The translations under genes were made by a program, and so were the position numbers. This document shows, piece after piece, positions 1-4,962 of a DNA stretch of 5,417 nucleotides. Location: the NCBI GenBank assembly GCA_016929735.1, contig JAFGID010000229.1, positions 1-5,417 of the forward strand. Direction: 5' to 3'. The stretch's first letter is position 1, and each line of letters begins with the position of its first letter. The DNA comes from Ignavibacteriales bacterium (GTDB taxonomy: Bacteria; Bacteroidota; Ignavibacteria; Ignavibacteriales; Melioribacteraceae). The notes beneath the pieces were generated by a model that did no database searches, was not told the DNA's origin, and was given only the letters and a program-made list of their open reading frames with translations.

Positions 1-789
1 ATATGTAGTTTCCAAAAAATAATATTTTTTTCCATTATGCGTCTTTGAATATCCACTTGCACTTGTGTTAACCCCAAGCATGGCATGACTATACTGATAA
101 CTCCAAAACATTACGCAGTCGATACCAAATTTTTCAAATAGAATATAAAGTAACATAGATTTAGTGTCGCAGTCCCCATATCTTTTTGAAATTGTTACTT
201 TCCCTGGAATAATATCAAGATAATCACCAGGTCTTTTGTATGTAATATTTTGAACAAATGTCATCAGAAACAGCATTTTATCCTGATTTGAAAAACCCTC
301 TTTAGAAAATATATCTTTAAATCCACTTACAATTTTATCAAATTTTGGGTGTTCAAAATTATAAAGTTTCGTGTAAACGGCATGCCAATATGCTCTATAA
401 TATTCAATAGAGCTTTTATTCTTAATATGTGAACAACCTAATTCTTTATCCGACATATTTTCTACTTGCTTAAGGTAGTTCAATGCCTGTTGAACTTCGT
501 CAGTTGTTAATTTAAATGTTAAATTATACTTATTACTTTTCAAATTATTGTCAACATATTTCCAATTAAATGAAGATTGCGAAAAATTATCCCTTGTAGA
601 GGTTGAAGTTGAGATTGTATAATTTTTTGTTGTAACATTTGTTCTCTGATTCGTATTTCTGTTCCCGCGCTGAAGAACAAATCCGACAGAAAAAATTGAA
701 CATAAAATAATTATTACACAAATAATTTTACCAAACGCTTGTTTGCGTTTCTCTGGTAAAGGAAGAACTTTCTTATTTAAGTTATTCAT
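1..789 (-). CDS. Membrane-anchored transglutaminase-like cysteine protein (C-terminus cut by window edge)
   Basis: The reading frame is open for 263 codons from the ATG at 789 to the left edge, so the 3' end is missing. Residues 1-19 are basic and cytoplasmic-looking. Residues 20-40 form one hydrophobic helix, so the rest (a Ser/Thr/Asn-rich linker at about 41-75, then a globular domain) should lie outside the inner membrane. The domain carries the transglutaminase/papain-like triad in the family order: Cys207 in GDCDTKS, His235 in SHAMLGV and Glu260 in YYFLETT, where Glu replaces the more usual Asp. Members of this superfamily are proteases, peptide cross-linkers or amidases; the substrate here is unknown. 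The start has a good ribosome site (GGGGGAT at 793-799). It lies 18 nt downstream of the DUF350 gene on the same strand, so the two are probably co-transcribed. I am confident of the fold and not of the reaction. Confidence 0.85.
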   Translation of the reverse strand, partial: MNNLNKKVLPLPEKRKQAFGKIICVIIILCSIFSVGFVLQRGNRNTNQRTNVTTKNYTISTSTSTRDNFSQSSFNWKYVDNNLKSNKYNLTFKLTTDEVQQALNYLKQVENMSDKELGCSHIKNKSSIEYYRAYWHAVYTKLYNFEHPKFDKIVSGFKDIFSKEGFSNQDKMLFLMTFVQNITYKRPGDYLDIIPGKVTISKRYGDCDTKSMLLYILFEKFGIDCVMFWSYQYSHAMLGVNTSASGYSKTHNGKKYYFLETTY

Positions 790-807
790 TTTATCCCCCA
801 GATAAAA

Positions 808-1347
808 TTAAAAACCAATGTCACCAAGTGATATTTGTGGGAATGGTACTAATGCATCTAATAGAGTTTTAATACCAGAATTTAATAATAATGCCATAGA
901 AAGAATTACAATACTTAATAAAATGCTTACTGCAATATTATTACTCTTTATTTCTGCCATTTCATCTATTTTCTTAGTAAGCCACATAAATATTAACATT
1001 GCTATATAGATTCCAATAAATGAAATTACAGCGCTCAAAACGATATGACCAAGAATAACTCCAACAGTTTCAAGATAAGTCATAAAGGTTGCATCAGGAT
1101 TTCTTAAAGTGATAGCAAATACCTGAACTGCCGGTTCGAGACTGGTTTTCATTATCAATACAACGGAAAAAATAATTGCACCAGTTAATATTGCAACTGC
1201 AACATTGTTCTTTTTCAATTCCTCCGATTCTTCAAATTTGAATGCAATTTTAACAAATATTTTAAAAGCGAGGAAAATAAAAATAATACCGATGAATAAA
1301 GATAAAATAATTTGCAGTGCACCGGATAATAAAAGAAAAGTATCCAT
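808..1347 (-). CDS. DUF350-family membrane protein with two tandem DUF350-type halves
   Basis: This 179-residue protein is almost entirely membrane-embedded, with predicted helices at about 10-32, 48-66, 96-122 and 136-155. It has two copies of the DUF350 signature: an acidic/basic loop followed by N-N-[VI]-A-V and a hydrophobic helix. The copies are EELKKNNVAVAI (about 42-53) and EMAEIKSNNIAVSI (about 129-142). Each half therefore has two helices with the charged loop between them, as in DUF350 proteins such as Escherichia coli YjfL. DUF350 has no established biochemical role. Its relatives occur beside envelope-stress (PspA-like), ATP-grasp and transglutaminase-like genes, which fits the downstream neighbour here. 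The start is supported by an AAGAGG ribosome site at 1354-1359, six bases before the ATG. The gene is divergent from the TetR-family gene and may be controlled by it. Family assignment is likely; function is unknown. Confidence 0.82.
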   Translation of the reverse strand: MDTFLLLSGALQIILSLFIGIIFIFLAFKIFVKIAFKFEESEELKKNNVAVAILTGAIIFSVVLIMKTSLEPAVQVFAITLRNPDATFMTYLETVGVILGHIVLSAVISFIGIYIAMLIFMWLTKKIDEMAEIKSNNIAVSILLSIVILSMALLLNSGIKTLLDALVPFPQISLGDIGF

Positions 1348-1428
1348 TGTTAACCTCTTGAATTTTGATTATGTAATGAGTAAAAATAAGAAGTTTTAAG
1401 ATAATCTACAAATTATTTTTACAACAAA

Positions 1429-1450
1429 ATTTGACAAAACGTTTTCAAAT
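1429..1450. promoter_or_regulatory. Candidate TetR-family operator (inverted repeat)
   Basis: The sequence reads ATTTGA-N10-TCAAAT, a perfect 6-bp inverted repeat spanning 22 bp. A shorter perfect palindrome, AAAACGTTTT (1436-1445), lies inside it on a slightly shifted axis. The site covers the -33 element of the tetR-type promoter and lies in the shared divergent spacer. TetR-family regulators typically bind such palindromes and repress both their own gene and the divergent neighbour. Which repeat is the true operator is not decided by the sequence. Confidence 0.45.
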
Positions 1451-1461
1451 AATTATTTTTG
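1430..1461 (+). promoter_or_regulatory. Predicted promoter of the TetR-family gene (Bacteroidota-type)
   Basis: TTTG at 1430-1433 (within a perfect TTGACA at 1431-1436) is followed after 20 bp by TATTTTTG at 1454-1461. This matches the Bacteroidota -7 element TAnnTTTG exactly, and the spacing suits a -33/-7 pair. Read as a sigma-70 promoter it would be TTGACA, 17 bp, TATTTT. Transcription would start near 1467, leaving a leader of only about 20 nt before the ATG at 1487. No Shine-Dalgarno sequence is visible in that leader, which is common in this phylum. Confidence 0.55.
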
Positions 1462-1486
1462 AATAAAAGTTCAATATTTTTTAGCA

Positions 1487-2077
1487 ATGAGACATAAAGA
1501 AGGAAATAAAGGAAAGGATATAATAGAAGCTGCAATAACTTGTTTTGCAAAAAAAGGATACCATCATACTAAGATTATAGATATTGCAGTTTTGGCTAAT
1601 GTTGCAGTAGGTAGCGTTTATGTATATTATAAAGACAAAGAAGATATCTTATTAAAAATATTTAAAAATTTATGGGATTCCATATATTTTAAAATATCTG
1701 AACTGTCAAAAAATTCCAACCTCTCACCAGAGAAAATGATAGCTGCGATGATTGATGACTTGTTTGATGCCTTTATAGAAAATCCGAATATAGCAATCGT
1801 GTTTGTAAACGAACAACCGCAGATAGCAAAAATATCACGCACTTTCTATAATAAATTATATGAAAGATATTTAGATATTGGAGAAGAATTTATTAAGAAA
1901 GGAATTGAGAAGAAAATATTTTCACAAGAGTTCAATATTAAGACTTTTAGGATATTTATTTTTGGTGCAATCCGACATTTAATTCACCATTGGGCTGAAT
2001 CGAACGGAAAGGTTTCCCTATCAAAGATAAAAGAAGATGTAAAGTATCTTGTAAAAAATGGGATACTAGTGAGATAG
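1487..2077 (+). CDS. TetR/AcrR-family transcriptional regulator, FadR (YsiA)-like
   Basis: This 196-residue protein has the usual TetR length. The N-terminal DNA-binding domain (about 8-55) carries the family pattern: IIEAAITCFAKKGYHHT, then the helix-turn-helix at about 29-48 ending in VAVGSVYVYYKDKEDIL, a classic TetR recognition helix and its following Y-x-Y-F/Y-x-x-K-E motif. The C-terminal ligand and dimer domain is helical, with NPNIAIVFVNEQPQI (about 99-113) and FRIFIFGAIRHLIHHWAE (about 154-171). Their arrangement resembles Bacillus subtilis FadR, whose ligand is long-chain acyl-CoA, so an acyl-CoA or similar lipid signal is a reasonable guess. No beta-oxidation gene lies in the window; the obvious target is its own promoter and the divergent DUF350/transglutaminase-like operon. 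The start has no clear ribosome site. Family is nearly certain; ligand is inferred. Confidence 0.92.
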   Translation: MRHKEGNKGKDIIEAAITCFAKKGYHHTKIIDIAVLANVAVGSVYVYYKDKEDILLKIFKNLWDSIYFKISELSKNSNLSPEKMIAAMIDDLFDAFIENPNIAIVFVNEQPQIAKISRTFYNKLYERYLDIGEEFIKKGIEKKIFSQEFNIKTFRIFIFGAIRHLIHHWAESNGKVSLSKIKEDVKYLVKNGILVR

Positions 2078-2095
2078 TTTTCACCTCTCTTTTTT
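2069..2095 (+). terminator. Possible weak intrinsic terminator at the tetR-type stop codon
   Basis: GTGAGA (2069-2074) can pair with TTTCAC (2079-2084), with one G-U pair and a 4-nt loop that contains the stop codon. A pyrimidine stretch ending in six T follows (2090-2095). The stem is short and A/T-rich, and four bases separate it from the T-run, so termination here would be inefficient. A better hairpin lies about 90 bp downstream. Confidence 0.3.
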
Positions 2096-2125
2096 GCTTT
2101 TCTTATTAACTCATCTTACTATTTT

Positions 2126-2204
2126 GTCATATTGAGCGAAACAAAATATCTTTTCATTATAAGGATTAGATTCTTCATCTCGATAACTCGGGATTCAGAA
2201 TGAC
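2126..2204. repeat. Degenerate palindromic dispersed repeat (GTCATTCTGAGCGAA type)
   Basis: The left arm GTCATATTGAG (2126-2136) pairs with the right arm TTCAGAATGAC (2194-2204) with one mismatch and two wobble pairs. Inside it, AAAATATCT (2143-2151) is partly complementary to AGATTCTTC (2168-2176). This is the layout of a widely dispersed palindromic repeat in environmental Bacteroidota/Ignavibacteria and other genomes, whose arms read GTCATTCTGAGCGAAG...AATCT and AGATTCTTC...TTCAGAATGAC. This copy has decayed in the left arm. A nested hairpin, ATCTCGA-TAAC-TCGGGAT (2177-2194), sits in the right arm. No transposase is attached; such elements are thought to move passively. Recognition is from memory and not from a search. 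Confidence 0.65.
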
Positions 2205-2215
2205 GAGTTATTTTT
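2183..2215 (+). terminator. Terminator-like hairpin built on the right arm of the repeat
   Basis: ATAACTCG (2183-2190) pairs perfectly with CGAGTTAT (2204-2211) around a 13-nt loop, and the stem runs straight into a T-run (2211-2215). This is the form of a rho-independent terminator for rightward transcription, about 105 bp after the tetR-type stop codon. It would insulate the downstream operon. The large loop and short T-run make it moderate in strength. It is mutually exclusive with the nested hairpin at 2177-2194, because both use the bases at 2188-2190. Confidence 0.42.
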
Positions 2216-2374
2216 AGGTGATTTCTTAATTATCTTAATAATTTTCTACAGTAAATCTTCTGCAATAAATTAATAATCAATTGCAAACTCATCAAACGTC
2301 AATAGTATTTTTTCATTCGTATTTTTTATATTTCACAGTTAATTTTAGTATTTTAATATTTTTAAGCATTTATA

Positions 2375-3229
2375 ATGTCAGATTTACTAATTTTACAACT
2401 TGTAATATCCTTTTTTGCAGGTGGTATTTTTATCGCAGCACTTTCTTTTATTGCGGAGCGTGTGAGCAGCAAAATGAGTGGAATAATTCTTGCCATACCT
2501 TCAACTGCTGCTCTCGGTTTCTTTTTTATTGGATGGGTAGTATCTCCAGAATCAGTTGCAGAAATAGTTCCTGGGACACTTATACCTCTCGGTTTATGCG
2601 TTTTCTTTCCATTAACTTATATTTACTTTGCAAAATTTGCATCAAAATATATTAAAGACAAATCTATTCAGATTATCGTAAGCTTTTTAGTCGGAACAAT
2701 TACTTGGTTACTTTTTGCTATTCCTCTGGTTATTGCAAAGATAAACGATTTATGGCTCGGTATTATTGGTTATTTTATTCTGATAACAATTGCACATATT
2801 CTTCTCAATCGTAAGGAATATCCAAGACCCAAAACACAAAAGTATTCTATGTTTCAGAAATTGTCTCGTGCTGCATTTGTGGGATTTTTTATTGTAATTG
2901 TTGTGTGGTTTGGTAAAACTTTAAGTCCATTTTGGGGAGGAGTACTTGCGATGTATCCAGTTGCTTTCTCATCTTCGCTAATGGTGCTGCATTGGTATTA
3001 CGAACCAACAGCATTATTTCCCACGATGCAGAAAATTCCAATTGGCTCTATTTCCATTTTTGTATATAACATAACCGTTATGCTGCTATTTCCTCACATA
3101 GGATTTATTTGGGGAACACTTGCGGGCTATGTAACAAGTTTGCTTACATCATTTATCCTTGCTTTCAACGGTGATATAAAAGAGTCAGTAATTAATAAAT
3201 TAGCACTAAATAAACGAGGAATAAAATGA
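2375..3229 (+). CDS. Polytopic membrane protein with internal duplication, family uncertain (DUF3147-like?)
   Basis: This 284-residue protein has about nine predicted membrane helices (near 5-27, 35-56, 65-88, 98-121, 126-144, 163-183, 187-210, 222-245 and 246-265). The basic C-terminus is probably cytoplasmic. Two regions look like copies of one motif: SGIILAIPSTAALGFFFIGW (35-54) with VPGTLIP at 65-71, and FWGGVLAMYPVAFSSSLMVL (186-205) with MQKIPIG at 218-224. Both have G-[IG]-[IV]-L-A-[IM] followed by Pro in a helix, then an acidic-aromatic loop. That pattern recalls small GlpM/DUF3147-type membrane proteins, but I am not sure of the family and assign no transport function. An in-frame stop at 2363-2365 makes 2375 the first possible ATG. 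It heads the operon: its stop codon overlaps the next start in ATGA. Confidence 0.8.
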   Translation: MSDLLILQLVISFFAGGIFIAALSFIAERVSSKMSGIILAIPSTAALGFFFIGWVVSPESVAEIVPGTLIPLGLCVFFPLTYIYFAKFASKYIKDKSIQIIVSFLVGTITWLLFAIPLVIAKINDLWLGIIGYFILITIAHILLNRKEYPRPKTQKYSMFQKLSRAAFVGFFIVIVVWFGKTLSPFWGGVLAMYPVAFSSSLMVLHWYYEPTALFPTMQKIPIGSISIFVYNITVMLLFPHIGFIWGTLAGYVTSLLTSFILAFNGDIKESVINKLALNKRGIK

Positions 3230-3960
3230 AAGAAATAAAAATCCATATAGATGGACAATCTACGGATATAATTAATACTCCCGAGTTAATTGCAGTGCTT
3301 GATGTGTTAAATGGTGAAGAGGATAAAGAGGTACTTACACAAATTGGTTCGGATATTTCGGAAATAATTACTAATGGTAAAGAATTAAAATCCATTTTAT
3401 CAGTATTATCACATAATAATAAGTTGTTATTATTTAAGCTATTGGGTGATAAACTTGCAAAAACTATAGGAAGAGCAAATGAACTAGCAGAGATACTCGC
3501 ACTTTTAGCGGATGACAAATCAGAAGAAGCCTTAATTACCTCAATCGGGGTGAATGGATTACAAGGTCTAATATCAAATTCTGAAGAATTATCGTCTGTT
3601 CTGGAATGGGTCTACGACTCCTGTGATGATTTACTTCTGCAAACCATAGAAGATGATTATATAAAATCCATAATTCGATCGGGGTATGAACTTAGTTTAA
3701 TTCTGCAGAGTTTGAATCATCCTGCACAATTAAGATTAATTGAAAAAATCGGATATGAATTCGTTATTTCAATAATACATACGCCAAAAGATTTTGCATT
3801 TCTCCTTAGAGCCACTCCTTCAGAAATAAGTATTAAATTAATTGATAATATCCCTCTTCAAGAATTAAGAAAAATTATTCGTAAAATTGAAGACTTAAAA
3901 CAATACAAGGAATTTTTTGAAACAAATGAATATAATTACATAAAAAGGAGAATTGAATAG
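3226..3960 (+). CDS. Unrecognised protein of seven tandem 33-35-residue helical repeats
   Basis: I do not recognise this 244-residue protein. It has no signal peptide or membrane helix and should be cytoplasmic. From about residue 14 it is built of repeats with the pattern [IL]xxIIxxxxELxxILxxLxxxxxxxLLxxIG. The E/D-L/F anchor recurs at 20-21, 53-54, 86-87, 121-122, 155-156, 189-190 and 223-224, so the spacing is 33, 33, 35, 34, 34 and 34. Each unit looks like two or three amphipathic helices, which would stack into an alpha-solenoid; such folds usually bind proteins. The repeats are diverged (no near-identical pair), so this is an old and stable array. No catalytic motif is visible. Its ATG overlaps the stop of the membrane protein by four bases (ATGA) with GAGGA at 3216-3220, and its TAG abuts the next ATG, so its level is tied to both neighbours. 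Confidence 0.88.
   Translation: MKEIKIHIDGQSTDIINTPELIAVLDVLNGEEDKEVLTQIGSDISEIITNGKELKSILSVLSHNNKLLLFKLLGDKLAKTIGRANELAEILALLADDKSEEALITSIGVNGLQGLISNSEELSSVLEWVYDSCDDLLLQTIEDDYIKSIIRSGYELSLILQSLNHPAQLRLIEKIGYEFVISIIHTPKDFAFLLRATPSEISIKLIDNIPLQELRKIIRKIEDLKQYKEFFETNEYNYIKRRIE
3945..3950 (+). promoter_or_regulatory. Ribosome binding site of the amidohydrolase gene
   Basis: AAGGAG lies inside the end of the upstream repeat-protein gene, ten bases before the ATG at 3961, which follows the TAG stop codon with no gap. It decides the start in favour of 3961 over the internal Met at residue 29 next to the metal-binding HLH motif. Confidence 0.7.
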
Positions 3961-4962
3961 ATGCCACATGAAAATTTACCTGATTGGGAAAGAAAGCCAG
4001 GGGTTAAAGGTTCATTAACACCTCTTTCAGGCAGTAAATATAAAATGATTGATGCACACTTGCATGTTGTGAATTTTGTTCAAGAAACTCCCGGCTATGA
4101 GATTCTGCTCCGTTCAATGAATAAAGCAGGTGTTGAGAAGGCGGTAATTTTTGGTCTGCCTGTAGTAAAACAATGGGCAGAGTTTGATAGGGAACCACCC
4201 AACTATTATTTGTCAAATGATAGCCGATGTTATTATTATCAGCTAACAGATATATTGGTATATAATTTTGTTAATGAAATGCCTACCATAGAACAAAACA
4301 GGTTCTACCCATTACTTTGCGGATTCAATCCGACTGATAAATTTGCAATTCGGGATGTTGAACGGACTTACAATATGTTTCCAGGATTTTGGAAAGGAAT
4401 TGGAGAAGTACTACTGCGACACGATGACTTAACCGTATTCACTTATGGCGAACCACCCCGAGCAAATCACAAAGCTCTCATTCCGATTTTCGAATTTGCC
4501 GCAGATAGAAAACTTCCTGTTCTAATTCATCAAAATGTAAGTTCAGTCTCTAATCCGCACTACCCGATATATCTATACGAGTTAGAGGAAGCATTAAGAA
4601 ATCATCCTAATACGGTTTTTGTTTTTGCACATTGTGGAATTTCCCGACGAATTAATGTTCCTTTTTATTATCAGATGATTGAAAGATTACTAGAACAATT
4701 TCCATTATTATATATGGATATTTCATGGATAATTTTTGATGAGATTATTTGTCCTTCGCAAGTTGCAGATAAAAAATGGATTGAGCTAATTGAAAAACAC
4801 AGCGAAAGATTTTGTCTCGGTTCCGATTTAGTCACCCGTTTTGAAAGAATGGGAATGGAATTAAACCGCTATGATATTTTCCTTGATGAATTATCTGAAA
4901 ATGCGAGAGCTAATGTTTGCTACAACACAGCAGAAAAAATTTATGGAGGAAAAAATGAATAA
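3961..4962 (+). CDS. Amidohydrolase-2 family metal-dependent hydrolase (TIM barrel)
   Basis: This 333-residue protein has the motif set of the amidohydrolase-2 (PF04909) group, which includes ACMSD-type decarboxylases and lactone or amide hydrolases. In order: MIDAHLHV with metal ligands His33 and His35 on strand 1, GIGEV with Glu149 at the place of the bridging ligand, PVLIHQN with His190, VFAHCG with His224, and CLGSDL with the catalytic Asp289. All expected ligands are present, so it should be active with one or two divalent metals. Residues 1-28 are a short extension before the barrel. An aromatic-rich insert (about 75-118) after strand 2 could shape the substrate pocket. No signal peptide is seen, so it should act in the cytoplasm. 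It sits between the helical-repeat gene (0-nt gap) and a secreted-protein gene (8-nt overlap). The substrate cannot be told from the sequence. Confidence 0.9.
   Translation: MPHENLPDWERKPGVKGSLTPLSGSKYKMIDAHLHVVNFVQETPGYEILLRSMNKAGVEKAVIFGLPVVKQWAEFDREPPNYYLSNDSRCYYYQLTDILVYNFVNEMPTIEQNRFYPLLCGFNPTDKFAIRDVERTYNMFPGFWKGIGEVLLRHDDLTVFTYGEPPRANHKALIPIFEFAADRKLPVLIHQNVSSVSNPHYPIYLYELEEALRNHPNTVFVFAHCGISRRINVPFYYQMIERLLEQFPLLYMDISWIIFDEIICPSQVADKKWIELIEKHSERFCLGSDLVTRFERMGMELNRYDIFLDELSENARANVCYNTAEKIYGGKNE

Larger units (their letters stand above)
1348..1486. promoter_or_regulatory. Divergent intergenic control region between DUF350 operon and tetR-type gene
   Basis: This is a 139-bp, very AT-rich spacer between two divergently transcribed genes, so it must hold promoters for both directions. 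The rightward promoter and an inverted repeat are listed separately. A 10-bp direct repeat (AATTATTTTT) occurs at 1411-1420 and 1451-1460, exactly 40 bp apart. I could not find a convincing leftward promoter: TTTG with a 19-bp spacer to TAATTTGT is only a partial match to the Bacteroidota pattern. Confidence 0.6.
2078..2374. other. Intergenic region, no gene seen
   Basis: These 297 bp separate the TetR-family gene from the four-gene operon. They hold the possible weak terminator, the palindromic dispersed repeat, the terminator-like hairpin, and from about 2216 onwards an AT-rich leader. That leader should contain the promoter of the downstream operon. The best candidate is TTCACA followed after 16 bp by TAATAT (about 2334-2361), a weak match. 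There is no Shine-Dalgarno sequence before the ATG at 2375. I see no convincing coding sequence or structured RNA beyond the hairpins listed. Confidence 0.6.

Noticed and set aside
818..1399. Two plus-strand open frames of about 64 codons opposite the DUF350 gene.
   Set aside because: They are antisense to a gene with clear DUF350 motifs and a good ribosome site, and they show no features of their own.
1411..1460. A 10-bp direct repeat AATTATTTTT, 40 bp apart, considered as a pair of regulator sites.
   Set aside because: The sequence is only A and T in a very AT-rich spacer, so chance recurrence is likely; the inverted repeat is the better operator candidate.
1627..1842. A minus-strand open frame of 71 codons opposite the TetR-family gene.
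   Set aside because: It lies wholly inside a well-supported TetR coding region and has no start signal.
2120..2211. The inverted repeats were considered as a CRISPR array or an insertion-sequence remnant.
   Set aside because: There is only one pair of arms and no regularly spaced direct repeats, no transposase fragment and no clear target-site duplication; a passive palindromic repeat fits better.
2281..2655. A 124-codon plus-strand open frame overlapping the start of the membrane-protein gene in another frame.
   Set aside because: Its translation is Cys/Phe/Ser-rich without domain logic, it has no ribosome site, and the overlapping frame from 2375 has clear membrane helices and is coupled to the next gene.
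3192..3518. A minus-strand open frame of 108 codons opposite the helical-repeat gene.
   Set aside because: Its Ser/Leu-rich translation is the antisense of the repeat gene, with no ribosome site or recognisable motif, while the sense strand has a regular repeat pattern and operon coupling.
4004..4216. A minus-strand open frame of 70 codons opposite the amidohydrolase gene.
   Set aside because: It is antisense to the metal-binding N-terminal region of a clearly conserved enzyme and has no features of its own.
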